A DNA stretch of 59,744 nt, taken from contig CAVAJF010000003.1 of assembly GCA_963588905.1 (NCBI GenBank), positions 1 through 59,744 on the forward strand, given 5' to 3'. The translations under genes and the position numbers were made by a program. The notes below the pieces were generated by a model. The model searched no databases. It saw only the letters and a program-made list of their open reading frames with translations, and had not been told where the DNA came from. Shown one piece after another: positions 41,699 to 51,534 of this stretch (position 1 is its first letter; every line of letters begins with the position of its first letter). The stretch is from Butyricicoccus_A sp963588905 (GTDB lineage: Bacteria; Bacillota; Clostridia; Oscillospirales; Butyricicoccaceae).

Positions 41699-43609
41699 AT
41701 GGATAAAAAAATACATACATTGGTAGATGCATTGTTCAATGAGAAAAATGACGATAAGCATATTACCTTTGTCGAATCGACCAAGGAAGAACACACAGAG
41801 ACCTATGAAGAATTCCGTCAGGAAGTAGTAAAATATGCTGCTTTTCTCAGAGAGAATGGCGTACATAAGGGCGATTACCTTGTCGTATCGGTTGAGGAAA
41901 TTCGCAAGTTTGTTACTGCATTATGGGCCGGAATCAGTACGGGTGCAGTTGTTGTTCCGATTGTTCCGCCGGAACAAGGCGAATATATGGAGGGCAAAAG
42001 CGAGACCAAAAGAGTTAAGAGCATTTTGGAAGAACTGAGCGGATGCTGGTACCTGCTCGACGAGAGGAACAAAGAAAAAACAAGAGACTGGGAAACAGGA
42101 GAAAGAAAAATCTGGCTTCCTGAAACAATCCGCGTCAATGATACCGGTGCAGCGGTAGAAGAGAATCTTACGGAACAGGATCCGGCTATTTTGTTATTTA
42201 CCTCCGGAAGCACAGGAAAGCCGAAAGGCGTTGAAATTTCACACAGAAAGGCCATTGAGGGATGCTGCCAGAATATTCGTTTTTTTGGCGATGATGAAAA
42301 TACAAGATACTTGAATTGGCTGCCGCTTGAGCATATTGCCTCGCTGATGTTAAACCATGTGCTGCCAGTACTACTAAAGGCTGAACAGGTTCAGATGCAT
42401 ACTCGAATTGTATTGGAGGATGTAACGCAGTGGCTGCATTACATGTCTATGTACGCGACAAACGTTAGCTTTGGACCGGATTTTATTTACAGCATGATCC
42501 TTGATCGGAAAGATGAAATCCAGAAGATGGATATTTCTCTTGCCAGTGTCAAGAGAATTGTCAATGGCGGAGAAGCCATTAACGTGAAGGTAACGGATAA
42601 GAGCGTAGAATTTCTGGAGAGTAAGGGCTTTAAAAGAAGTGCTATGGTTCCGGGATGGGGAATGACGGAAATTGGAAATGGAGCCATTTACTCCTTTCGG
42701 TTTGGCGAGGTCATGTCTAATCATTGCCCGGCGATTGGCACCCCTGTTCCTGATCTGAAAGTAAGAATTCACAATGCAGACGGCGTAGTGGAGGAAGAAG
42801 AGGTTGAGGGAAGTCTTCAAATTCAGGGAGATTTTATCCTTGACCGTTATTTTGGCGACTCAGAGGAAGAAAGAAATCGTTATTTCACGGAGGACGGCTG
42901 GTTTATCACAGGAGATCTGGCTTGTATCAAAGATGGTGAGTTTGTATTGACAGGAAGAACGGCCAATACATTCATTTTAAACGGGAACAATTACAGTGTT
43001 GGGGAAATAGAAAATTCTTTGGCGGATTTCTTTGAAAAGCAACAGAAAAGAGTAGAATTTAAGCTGGTTAACGGCAAAAACAGCGATACAAATCGAGATG
43101 AGCTGTATCTCTTTCTGGATACTTCAGGAGAAGATGCATGGGATGAACTATCCAATCAGATTAGGAACTTCCTGTCGTCGAGTTATGGATTCTCCGTTTC
43201 TAAGATCTTATATGTGGAGGATGGGCTTCCGCGAAAGGGGATTGGAAAAGTAGATACAAAGGCACTCGTCGAAAGAATGAGAGCGGGAATTTACAAGGAA
43301 TTTCTGGCCGTTGCGGAGGAAAATGCGAGACTTTATTCGGATGAGGAAAACCTCATGTGTTTTATTTTTGCGGATGCATTGAAGCTGGACAAAAAGACAA
43401 TTGGCATTGACGATGATTTTTTCCTTCTGGGAGGAAACTCGGCTTTAGTACCGACGGTATTAAATAGAATCAACGATCTATTTAAAAAGAAAATCAATGC
43501 AGCACAGTTTGTTGAAATGCCTACAATCAAAAAGCTGTTGGCGTTTATCCATGAGGGCGCGAAGACAGATGAGATGGATTTGGAGGACGAGGAAATCATT
43601 GTATTATAA
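41699..43609 (+). CDS. FAAL-like ligase with carrier domain
   Basis: A 636-aa protein. Residues 1-530 are an adenylating enzyme (FTSGSTGKPKGVEISH, GWGMTEIGN, ITGDLACIKDGEFVLTGR) closest in style to fatty acyl-AMP ligases (NWLPLEHIA, and a GRTANTFILNGNNY motif). The C-terminus is an acyl carrier domain with FFLLGGNSAL (Ser581). It would activate an acyl acid and load it on its own carrier, giving the starter unit. The start at 41699 follows AAGGAAAAGGA. Confidence 0.85.
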   Translation: MDKKIHTLVDALFNEKNDDKHITFVESTKEEHTETYEEFRQEVVKYAAFLRENGVHKGDYLVVSVEEIRKFVTALWAGISTGAVVVPIVPPEQGEYMEGKSETKRVKSILEELSGCWYLLDERNKEKTRDWETGERKIWLPETIRVNDTGAAVEENLTEQDPAILLFTSGSTGKPKGVEISHRKAIEGCCQNIRFFGDDENTRYLNWLPLEHIASLMLNHVLPVLLKAEQVQMHTRIVLEDVTQWLHYMSMYATNVSFGPDFIYSMILDRKDEIQKMDISLASVKRIVNGGEAINVKVTDKSVEFLESKGFKRSAMVPGWGMTEIGNGAIYSFRFGEVMSNHCPAIGTPVPDLKVRIHNADGVVEEEEVEGSLQIQGDFILDRYFGDSEEERNRYFTEDGWFITGDLACIKDGEFVLTGRTANTFILNGNNYSVGEIENSLADFFEKQQKRVEFKLVNGKNSDTNRDELYLFLDTSGEDAWDELSNQIRNFLSSSYGFSVSKILYVEDGLPRKGIGKVDTKALVERMRAGIYKEFLAVAEENARLYSDEENLMCFIFADALKLDKKTIGIDDDFFLLGGNSALVPTVLNRINDLFKKKINAAQFVEMPTIKKLLAFIHEGAKTDEMDLEDEEIIVL

Positions 43610-43645
43610 CGGAGCTGTTAAGATGTTTCGGGAAGGGATGGAACC

Positions 43646-44347
43646 ATGGGCTTTATTGAATTTAAGGATGTAGTGAAAACATATGGAACGGAAGAAAATT
43701 TACAGTACGCCGTGAACCATGTGAATTTTTCAATCAACGAGGGAGAATTCGTTGTAATCTTGGGACAGTCAGGAGCTGGCAAGTCAACGGTACTCAATCT
43801 TCTTGGTGGCATGGATCAGGTGACATCGGGAAGTATTTACGTTGATGGAAAGGAAATTTCTACTTTCAATGACGATCAGCTCTCAAAATACAGAGCTTCA
43901 GACATTGGATTTATTTTTCAGTTTTACAACTTGATTCCATCTATGACTGCCTTTGAAAATGTTGCATTGACGGCGGATATTGTCAAAGAACCGCTGGATC
44001 CGACAGAAATGCTTCGGGCTGTTGGGCTTGAGAACAAGCTCAACAAGTTTCCAACACAGATGTCGGGTGGTGAACAACAGCGAGTTTCCATTGCTAGAGC
44101 ACTCAGCAAGAATCCAAAGTTCTTGCTTGGTGATGAACCGACAGGCGCACTGGATTCAGAGACAGGAAAGGATGTTCTTGTCCTGATCCAACAAATGTGC
44201 AGAGAAAATAAAAAGACAACGATTATGGTTACGCACAATGCAAATATTGCACAGTGTGCAGACCGAGTCATTGTCATGAAGAATGGAAAGATTGAACGCA
44301 TTGAAGAGAATCAACATGCAGCAGATGCAAAAGAGGTGGAATTTTAA
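43646..44347 (+). CDS. ABC transporter ATP-binding protein
   Basis: A 233-aa ATPase of the LolD/MacB type: Walker A GQSGAGKST, signature MSGGEQQRVSIARAL, Walker B FLLGDEPTGALD, His-switch VTHNA. Its stop overlaps the permease start, so it is the ATPase partner. It likely exports the cluster product. Confidence 0.92.
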   Translation: MGFIEFKDVVKTYGTEENLQYAVNHVNFSINEGEFVVILGQSGAGKSTVLNLLGGMDQVTSGSIYVDGKEISTFNDDQLSKYRASDIGFIFQFYNLIPSMTAFENVALTADIVKEPLDPTEMLRAVGLENKLNKFPTQMSGGEQQRVSIARALSKNPKFLLGDEPTGALDSETGKDVLVLIQQMCRENKKTTIMVTHNANIAQCADRVIVMKNGKIERIEENQHAADAKEVEF

Positions 44348-46647
44348 TGTTGAGAAAGAAAATGTTGCGTGATTTCAAACAACATTTTGGACAATTTGCA
44401 TCCGTTTGCATTTTATCGTTCCTCGCCGTGTGCCTGTTTACTGGATTGCAGGGAGAGGTTATCAGTGTAAATACTGCCAGAGAAACCTACCACGAGCAGA
44501 CCAATCTCGCGAACCACTGGATTTATGGAGATGCATTTACCGACAGTGAGGTAGATCAGATAAAGAAAGTGGACGGGATTACGGAAGCGCAGGGGAGATA
44601 TTTCGAGAAGGCAGTAGGGGAAAACGACACCACGGTATTTCTGTATTTTGAAAAGAATAATCAGGTGAGCAAGCCTCTTGTGCTTGAAGGAGAGGATTAC
44701 GACCCGGAGGCAGCAGACAAGATTTGGATTGCCCAGCGATTTGCGACAGAGCAGGGGATTCAGCTGGGAGACAAATACACAGTAACTTGTGGGCAGAAAA
44801 CGTATACATTTACTGTTGCCGGATTTGTATGGAGTCCGGAGTATGAATATTATAAGGACGAAGTGGATCTTGAGCCTGATTATGATTCAACGGGTTACGC
44901 ATTTGCATCCATGAAGGCTTGCAGTGCGAATACTCAATATAACCAGATCGCGCTTACTTCAACCATTGACGACATTGCATCCGTAGAGCAGCAGATTAGC
45001 AAAAAGATAGACGGTAATTATAGCGTCATGTTGAACCGCGATGGGCTCACCAATCTTACCACGGTTGATGACGAGATTGCGCAGCATAAGATGATGTCCA
45101 TTCTGTTCCCGGTATTCTTTGTCGCCATTGCCATACTGACAACCATTACAACCATGAAGAGAATTGTAGATCGCCAGAGAACAGTCATTGGAACAATGAA
45201 GGCGATCGGTCTGGATAAGAAGAAAATTTATGTGCATTATTTGAGCTTTGGCTTTTTCCCATCGCTTGCCGGTGCAGTTATCGGCGCACTGGTAGGGCCG
45301 GTGACGTTATCACCGTTGCTGTTTAGAATGAAATATTATCTGGATTCGTCGGATGAATATATGCTGCCGCACTTTGGCGTGACGTATTCCTATATCTATA
45401 TTGTTCTTGTTGTAGTAATTGTAGGACTTTGCACACTTGCTACATGGTTTAGCTGCAGAAATATCTTGAAGATTGCTCCGGCGACAGCGCTTCGTCCCGC
45501 ACAGCCCAAAAGTGCGAAAAAGACAATATTTGAAAAAACGCGGGTATGGAAATCCCTCAGCTTCTCGAACAGATACAATATCAGAGATATTACGAGAAAC
45601 AAAGCGCGGACAATATTTGGTCTTGCGGGCACGCTCTCCTGTATGGCTCTGCTTGTTTGTGGTTTCTGTGCCAGGGACAATTTCCAAACAGCAGTATCTG
45701 ATCTCTATGTTCGGGATCTGATGAACAATGCCAATATGATAGCCTTGGAGAAAGAGATACCGATTCAAGAGGCGGAATCCATTCGAGATCAGGTGCATGG
45801 TGAACTTGTCATGTCTGAAACCGTGGAGATTCGGCTTCCGGGAGATACGACAAAGGGAAGCTACCACATGAATGTCTATGAAGACAGCAGCATAGCAAAT
45901 GCCTTGGACGAAAATCTGAACGTAATCAAGCTGAACCGTGATGATTTTACGATTACAAAAAAGACGGCGGATAAACTTGGCATTCAGGTTGGAGACGAGG
46001 TTGAATGGCATGTTTATGGCGTGGGAGCCTGGACGAAAACCAAGGTGACAAAAATTACAAGAGCGCCGTTCGAACAAGGAATTGTAACGACAAGACAGGT
46101 AATCGAAAACGCAGGATATACTTTCACACCGACAAGATTGATTACACAGGACAATATAAAGAAATCCTTTGCAGATACATCACCATACATTAGTTCCGTG
46201 ACGACAAGGACAAAAATGGCGGATTTGCTCTCAAACTATATGGAGCTTATCAATTTGTGCATGGGCTTCATGATTCTGTTTGCGATTTTCCTTGTCGTAA
46301 TTGTGCTGTATAGTCTGGGACTTTTAAGTTTTGAGGAACGTTTGAAGGAGATGGCAACGCTTAAGGTATTGGGATTTAGCACAAGGCAGCTTAGAAATCT
46401 TATGCTTCAGCAAAATATCATTCTTTCCATTGTAGGAGCTATCTTAGGAATTCCGCTGGGACATTGGATGCTTGGCTTGCTGATCGCTTCGCTTGGAGAT
46501 AACATGGACGTGCCGACTTCTATTTCAATCCCATATGTACTACTTGCATTTGTCATTACAGTGGCATTTTCCATTCTTGTAAACAGATTTTTCTCGAAGC
46601 GAATCCGGACAATGGATATGGTTGCAGAGACTAAGAGTGCAGAATAA
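44347..46647 (+). CDS. ABC permease, FtsX-type
   Basis: A 766-aa permease of the FtsX/MacB superfamily of Gram-positive bacteria. There is an N-terminal membrane segment (about 17-35), an extracellular domain, three segments at about 250-375, then a second set at about 430-450 and 635-745, i.e. two FtsX repeats. It is of the kind found in peptide and lipid export. It is the last gene of the operon and ends at a terminator. Confidence 0.88.
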   Translation: MLRKKMLRDFKQHFGQFASVCILSFLAVCLFTGLQGEVISVNTARETYHEQTNLANHWIYGDAFTDSEVDQIKKVDGITEAQGRYFEKAVGENDTTVFLYFEKNNQVSKPLVLEGEDYDPEAADKIWIAQRFATEQGIQLGDKYTVTCGQKTYTFTVAGFVWSPEYEYYKDEVDLEPDYDSTGYAFASMKACSANTQYNQIALTSTIDDIASVEQQISKKIDGNYSVMLNRDGLTNLTTVDDEIAQHKMMSILFPVFFVAIAILTTITTMKRIVDRQRTVIGTMKAIGLDKKKIYVHYLSFGFFPSLAGAVIGALVGPVTLSPLLFRMKYYLDSSDEYMLPHFGVTYSYIYIVLVVVIVGLCTLATWFSCRNILKIAPATALRPAQPKSAKKTIFEKTRVWKSLSFSNRYNIRDITRNKARTIFGLAGTLSCMALLVCGFCARDNFQTAVSDLYVRDLMNNANMIALEKEIPIQEAESIRDQVHGELVMSETVEIRLPGDTTKGSYHMNVYEDSSIANALDENLNVIKLNRDDFTITKKTADKLGIQVGDEVEWHVYGVGAWTKTKVTKITRAPFEQGIVTTRQVIENAGYTFTPTRLITQDNIKKSFADTSPYISSVTTRTKMADLLSNYMELINLCMGFMILFAIFLVVIVLYSLGLLSFEERLKEMATLKVLGFSTRQLRNLMLQQNIILSIVGAILGIPLGHWMLGLLIASLGDNMDVPTSISIPYVLLAFVITVAFSILVNRFFSKRIRTMDMVAETKSAE

Positions 46648-46700
46648 AAATAGCTTGTTTTCTGAACAGGGATTCAAAATTGAATCATAAAATTTTCATT

Positions 46701-46739
46701 ATGGATGCTTCTCAAATTTAGAGGGAGGCATCCATTTTG
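46701..46739 (+). terminator. Terminator of the biosynthetic operon
   Basis: ATGGATGC pairs with GCATCCAT around a loop with further partial pairing, followed by TTTTGG. Confidence 0.75.
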
Positions 46740-46859
46740 GTTTAGTCTGAATTTTTGAAAATAGGCGGCGCTTTTATCTGTCGAAACACAGGTAGGCTTG
46801 TATTTTCATGTCGTTGCAGATATAATGCAAGAGAGGAGATAGGTGAGATTGAAGGGAAT

Positions 46860-47003
46860 ATGAATTATCGAGAAATTTTAGAGCTCTTTGCAGAGAGTGA
46901 AATCGGTGCGATTGTTGTGGCAAAAAACAATATGATTTTAGACATCAATTCCGCGGCAAGCCGGCGTTCCGCCGGGAAAATACCGCGCAAATAATATGAG
47001 CAC
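46860..47003 (+). pseudogene. Hybrid remnant: PAS-like start joined to AraC tail
   Basis: The frame begins MNYREILELFAESEIGAIV and continues KNNMILDINSAA, like the start of a PAS sensor domain. From about 46963 the DNA matches the last codons of the AraC gene at 52988-54082 (VPPGKYRANNMS in another frame). The two halves are out of frame. A deletion has joined the start of one regulator to the end of another, keeping the latter's terminator. Confidence 0.7.
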
Positions 47004-47021
47004 TTAAAACATGTGCAAACG

Positions 47022-47058
47022 GCTTACCGTCTGGGAAGAACCAGAGGGTAAGCTTTTT
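47022..47058 (+). terminator. Terminator, recurrent family
   Basis: GCTTACCGTCTGG pairs with CCAGAGGGTAAGC (12 of 13) and is followed by TTTTTT; second member of the family at 32491 and 54092. Confidence 0.8.
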
Positions 47059-47464
47059 TCTTGCGTTTTTGTCTGTCTTAAAAAAACGTCCACATATTCT
47101 ACTGTTTCTATCGGAATAGTAACAATGCGAAATCGAGAACCGCTGACACATGGGGAACAATGTGAATAAAATGTAATGCTGTTAACAATTAAAGACGAAA
47201 ACACGAGAAAATTGCCTTGCTATAGATAGAAACATACAAAAACAGTGGGATATTATCTGCACAAAAATTGTGCAAATATCCAATCTACATGAAAATCGGC
47301 AAACTTTATCTGAAACTATGCAAAAGTATCGACGATATGGTATGATATATTGAGTACAAGAAAAAGTAATCGCGTTTACATTTTACTTGATGTGGGAAGA
47401 GAGAGACCTGCATCAAATCAAGAAAAGAAAGCAACAGAGAGAAAAAAGCTGGGAGGCAGAAAAA

Positions 47465-48406
47465 ATGAAACAAGCAGTTGACAGACCGATTCGCATTGGT
47501 ATGCATACGTACACGCTGCATTTCTTCGGATTCGGAGAGAGCTGGGGCTTTGGCAAGGACTATTTCTTCGATCAGGTAATGTCCCTGTATGAGCTGATGG
47601 ACAAATGTGTGGAGTGGGAGCTGGACGGTCTACAGATTACCAAGGTCGATCTGCTGACAACCGCACAGGATGACCCGTTCGGCACGGAAAACCTGCACAA
47701 GGTTGCGGCATATGCAAAGAAATGCGGATTGTTCCTGGAGTTCAATTCCTCGTTCAATGCCGGCAGTGATTCCCGTGTAAACTGCACTGTGGAAGAAGCA
47801 CTGCGCATCGGACACGATCTGGATGCAGAGCTGGTCAAGTTCAGTCTGGACATCATTCGTCCGAAAAATCTGTTCGGCAGCGAGATGCATCCGGATGTTG
47901 TCAAGCAGATGCTGGTACGATATGACGAGTTCAAGGCGGCCATTCCGCTGATTGAAGAATACGGGATGCAGGTTGCGATTGAAAACCACACGGATACCAA
48001 GGCAGACGAGATTGTCTGGCTGGTGGATAAGCTCAATCACACCTTGATTGGCACCTGCGTAGACAATATGAATGCCTATTATGTGACGGACGATCCGGAA
48101 CAGGCCTATGAGAAGATGCTTCCGTCGGCGTATTGCTGCCACTTCAGCGACGATTTGATTTATACCGATCCGCTGGGCGTGCACATCGTCGGTGCGGCGC
48201 ACGGACAGGGCTCGATGGACTGTAAGCGCATGATTGACATGATTCGGGAAAAGTCACCGATGGACAAAATCATTATGGAAAACGAGATTGCATTCCTGAG
48301 CAAGGATGAGCCGATTGAAGAGGCGAGAGCGCGAGAGATGAAGGCTTGCGAAGAGAGCATTCGCTACCTGCGCGATGAATTAAAGCTGGGTGTCAGAAAC
48401 CGGTAA
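47465..48406 (+). CDS. Sugar phosphate isomerase/epimerase-like TIM barrel
   Basis: A 313-aa AP-endonuclease-2-type TIM barrel (IGMHTYTLHFFGFGESWG, LVKFSLDIIRPKN, VAIENHTDTKADEI, GTCVDNMNAYY, CCHFSDD). Conserved Glu, Asp and His residues fit a divalent metal site. The start at 47465 has GGGAGG upstream. It is 18 bp before an MttB-family gene, so it probably works on a product or cofactor of the quaternary-amine pathway; the substrate is unknown. Confidence 0.82.
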   Translation: MKQAVDRPIRIGMHTYTLHFFGFGESWGFGKDYFFDQVMSLYELMDKCVEWELDGLQITKVDLLTTAQDDPFGTENLHKVAAYAKKCGLFLEFNSSFNAGSDSRVNCTVEEALRIGHDLDAELVKFSLDIIRPKNLFGSEMHPDVVKQMLVRYDEFKAAIPLIEEYGMQVAIENHTDTKADEIVWLVDKLNHTLIGTCVDNMNAYYVTDDPEQAYEKMLPSAYCCHFSDDLIYTDPLGVHIVGAAHGQGSMDCKRMIDMIREKSPMDKIIMENEIAFLSKDEPIEEARAREMKACEESIRYLRDELKLGVRNR

Positions 48407-48424
48407 CGGCAAGGAGGATTCGAT

Positions 48425-49840
48425 ATGTCGAGAGAACAGATGATTCATGACGCAGCGATGGAAATTATGCGTGATGTGGGTATCAAGGTACACAATGCAA
48501 AGGCACTGGAAATCTTCAAACAAAACGGCGTTCGCGTCGAAGGGGATGTCGTTCACCTGACAGAAGAGCAGGTTTGGCACTGGGTCAAGATGGCGCCGAG
48601 CACCTTTACCATTCAGGGCAGAAACCCGAAATATACGGTAGAGATGGGAACCGGCAAGACCAATCCGGCTCCGGCATATGGCTGTGCGTTCATTGCGGAG
48701 ACCGACGGAACCCAGCGCCCGGGCACCTTGGAGGATTATCTCAAGTGCCTGCGCCTGATTCAGGCCAATGAAGATTATGACATTGACGGCGGCATTATCG
48801 TGCAGCCGAGCGACGTGCCGGATAAGCTGGCGGCCGCAGCCATGTTCTATGCGACGGTTTTGAACTCGGACAAGGCCATCATGCTGTCCACCGCAGACAA
48901 GGACGTCATGGAAAACATGATGGAAGCGGCCTGCGAGCTGTTCGGCGGCAAGGAGGAGTTCATCAAGCAGCCGCGCTGCATCGCACTGATTAACACCAAT
49001 TCTCCGCTTTCGCTGGATGACAAGATGCTGGATAATCTGATGGTTCTGGCAGAATACGGCCAGCCTGTGATTTTGTGTCCGGCGGCGATGCTGGGAGCGA
49101 CCGGCCCGCTGGCTATGGCAGGTACGTTGGCAAGCGGCACGGCGGAAGACCTGACCGGCATTTGTCTGGCGCAGATGATTCGGCCGGGCACGCCGGTGGT
49201 ATTTGGCATCCAGTCCACGGCGGTGGATATGCGCGGCTTGACCTTCGCGTGCGCCGCACCGGAAGGCTGCCAGATGCAGGGCTTTGCGGCGAACATGGGA
49301 AAATTCTATGACCTGCCGTCGCGCGGCGGCGGCGCGCAGAGCGATGCGCCGGTGATGAACCAGCAGTCCGGCTATGAATCCATGTTGACGTTCTATTCCG
49401 CATACAGCCACGGCGTTAACATCGTCATGGAGACCGGCGGCATCGTGGACAGCGTCAATGCGACCAGCATCGAAAAGATGATTGCAGACTTTGAGGTCAT
49501 TCGTCTGGTCAAGGCGGCGCTGACACCGTTTGAAGTCAATGAAGAGACGCTGTGTCTCGATGACATCAAGGAGCAGGCGCACACCGGCAGCTTTGTCGCC
49601 TGTGATTATACGCTGGACTACTTCATGGATCTGTACATGCCGCGCGTCGGCGGCAGAGCGGCAAAGACCAAGAGCCCGACCTATTATGAGGACAGCATTC
49701 AGGAAGAGATCGAGCGTTTGATGGACGAATTTGAGGACAACCGGCCGGAGTTGGATGCGGACACCAAGGCGCGCGTCAGAGCGGTGATGCAGAAATCCGG
49801 TCTGGCATCGGACATTTTGGATCGCATCGAGACGATGTGA
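48425..49840 (+). CDS. MttB-family methyltransferase (no pyrrolysine)
   Basis: A 471-aa member of the trimethylamine methyltransferase superfamily: AAMEIMRDVGIKVHN at the start, GRNPKYTVEMG, GGGAQSDAPVMNQQ and ETGGIVDSVN. No in-frame TAG is present, so it belongs to the group using betaine-like substrates (glycine betaine, proline betaine, carnitine) and passing a methyl to a corrinoid protein. A corrinoid protein and its reactivator are not adjacent. It is followed by a BCCT transporter, supporting a quaternary-amine substrate. Confidence 0.88.
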   Translation: MSREQMIHDAAMEIMRDVGIKVHNAKALEIFKQNGVRVEGDVVHLTEEQVWHWVKMAPSTFTIQGRNPKYTVEMGTGKTNPAPAYGCAFIAETDGTQRPGTLEDYLKCLRLIQANEDYDIDGGIIVQPSDVPDKLAAAAMFYATVLNSDKAIMLSTADKDVMENMMEAACELFGGKEEFIKQPRCIALINTNSPLSLDDKMLDNLMVLAEYGQPVILCPAAMLGATGPLAMAGTLASGTAEDLTGICLAQMIRPGTPVVFGIQSTAVDMRGLTFACAAPEGCQMQGFAANMGKFYDLPSRGGGAQSDAPVMNQQSGYESMLTFYSAYSHGVNIVMETGGIVDSVNATSIEKMIADFEVIRLVKAALTPFEVNEETLCLDDIKEQAHTGSFVACDYTLDYFMDLYMPRVGGRAAKTKSPTYYEDSIQEEIERLMDEFEDNRPELDADTKARVRAVMQKSGLASDILDRIETM

Positions 49841-49918
49841 TTTACAAAATACAGTAAAGAGAAAAGACAGGGGAAAATTAGATTTCTTCTATGCATTCTT
49901 GGAGAGAGGAATGTTTTT

Positions 49919-51490
49919 ATGAACAAGAAACAGAACATATGGGCACAGATGAACACGAAGGTCCTGATTCCGGGCGTCGTCATCATGCTTCTGTTCGTTG
50001 TGGCAGGTATTGTGGCACCGGGTGCTTCGTATCAAATGCTGCACAGCAGTGTGCTCTGGATTATGGATCACTTTAAGTGGTTCTTCATTCTGCTGGTTAT
50101 TTGTATCAGCTTGCTGTTCGCGGCCATTTGCTTTACCAAATGGGGCGACATTCGATTGGGCGGCAAGGACGCCAAGCCGAGCTTGAAAACAAGCACGTGG
50201 TTTACGCTGTCCCTGACCGGCACCATCGCCGTCGGCATTTGCTTTTACGGCGTATCCGGCCCGGTAAACATGCTGATGAATCCGCCGGAGTTTATGGGCG
50301 TGGAAGCGGGAACCAAGGAGGCCATTATTCCGGTTCTCAAGTATTGCTACCTGCATTATGCCTTCCCACCATTCTTTATTATTGTGACGTTTGCGCTGAT
50401 GGCATCGCTGATGCTGTACAATGGTAAGCGCACGATGCGGTCGAGTGATGCGCTGTATCCGCTGCTCGGCAAAAAATCCGCTGGCCCGCTCGGCACAGTG
50501 ATTGACGTCGTGACCGTTCTGTCGTTGATGGTATGCGGCACAAACATGGGCTTGGCAGTCATTCAGTTGAACGCCGGTATCGGCACGGTTGCCGGTATGG
50601 ATTGGACACCGAGCTTTGAACCGTTTATCATTCTCGGCTATACGCTGCTGACGATTGTTCTGGCGACGTCCGGTGTACACAAGCTGATGGGCAAACTCAG
50701 CAACTTCAATGCAGCTTGCTACTTTGTCATTCTGCTGTTTATCCTGCTGTTCGGCGCCGCTGGCGGCAATCGCCTGCTGGGAACCTTCTTCACGTCTCTG
50801 GGCGAATTCGTTCGAGATTATATCCCAATGATTTCGTTTGCCGATCCGATCTATCAGACCGGCTGGCAGACCAATATGACCATCTATTATTACTCTTGGA
50901 ACATCGTTCCGGCGTTCCTGAGCGGCCTGTTCTATATTACCTTGGCATATGGCAGAACCCTTCGGGAGTTCATTGTTGTCAATTGCATCGGCCCGGGTAT
51001 TGTCACCTGCCTGTGGTATGTGGTATTCGGCGGTTCTGCGATGTTCAGCGTGGTCAACGGCGGCGATTTGTATGAGCAGATGCAGCGCTTTGGCGACGGC
51101 ATTGCAACCTTCGCATTCTTGGAAAGCCTGCCGGGCGGTGCCATTCTCAAGTGGCTGTTCATCATTCTGGCTATTTTAACCTTCCTGACCTTCTCGGACT
51201 CCATCGCGTTCTCGTTCCCGATGCTGTTTATGAAGGAACTGGAAACCGACTCGTCCAAGACCAAGGTGCCGAAGTTTATGAACGTGGCAGTAGCTCTGTT
51301 CATGGGCGCGCTGACCTTCGTTCTGCTGTACATCGGCGGCTATGATGCCCTCAACGAGATGATTGTATTTTTGGGATTCCCGTTGGGCATTGTCATGTTC
51401 CTGATTGTGCTGTCTACCGTCAAAATGCTTGCCAATCGGGAAAAATATGATTTGACCTATCAGGAAGAACTGGCGCGGGAAAAGCAATAA
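49919..51490 (+). CDS. BCCT-family betaine/carnitine transporter
   Basis: A 523-aa protein with twelve hydrophobic segments of the BCCT family (LHYAFPPFFIIVTFALM; GGSAMFSVVNGGDLYEQMQ). BCCT proteins import glycine betaine, choline, carnitine or related molecules. GGAGAGAGG precedes the ATG. The pairing with an MttB homologue suggests uptake and demethylation of the same compound. Short C-terminal tail without the osmosensing extension of BetP. Confidence 0.9.
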   Translation: MNKKQNIWAQMNTKVLIPGVVIMLLFVVAGIVAPGASYQMLHSSVLWIMDHFKWFFILLVICISLLFAAICFTKWGDIRLGGKDAKPSLKTSTWFTLSLTGTIAVGICFYGVSGPVNMLMNPPEFMGVEAGTKEAIIPVLKYCYLHYAFPPFFIIVTFALMASLMLYNGKRTMRSSDALYPLLGKKSAGPLGTVIDVVTVLSLMVCGTNMGLAVIQLNAGIGTVAGMDWTPSFEPFIILGYTLLTIVLATSGVHKLMGKLSNFNAACYFVILLFILLFGAAGGNRLLGTFFTSLGEFVRDYIPMISFADPIYQTGWQTNMTIYYYSWNIVPAFLSGLFYITLAYGRTLREFIVVNCIGPGIVTCLWYVVFGGSAMFSVVNGGDLYEQMQRFGDGIATFAFLESLPGGAILKWLFIILAILTFLTFSDSIAFSFPMLFMKELETDSSKTKVPKFMNVAVALFMGALTFVLLYIGGYDALNEMIVFLGFPLGIVMFLIVLSTVKMLANREKYDLTYQEELAREKQ

Positions 51491-51534
51491 ACGCAACAAA
51501 CCATTGAGGTGGAATAATCGCCTGAGGTATTCTC

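Larger units (their letters stand above)
46648..47464. other. Intergenic region with remnant gene and terminators
   Basis: No intact gene. It holds the cluster terminator (46701-46739), the hybrid remnant (46860-47003), a second terminator (47022-47058) and a TGTTAACA site (47180-47187). The 240-bp leader before the isomerase gene at 47465 has no clear consensus promoter. Confidence 0.7.

Noticed and set aside
48380..49582. 400-codon leftward frame over the MttB gene
   Set aside because: Histidine- and arginine-rich shadow of the methyltransferase gene.
48425..49840. Pyrrolysine-containing MttB
   Set aside because: No in-frame TAG exists in the gene, so it is the pyrrolysine-free type.
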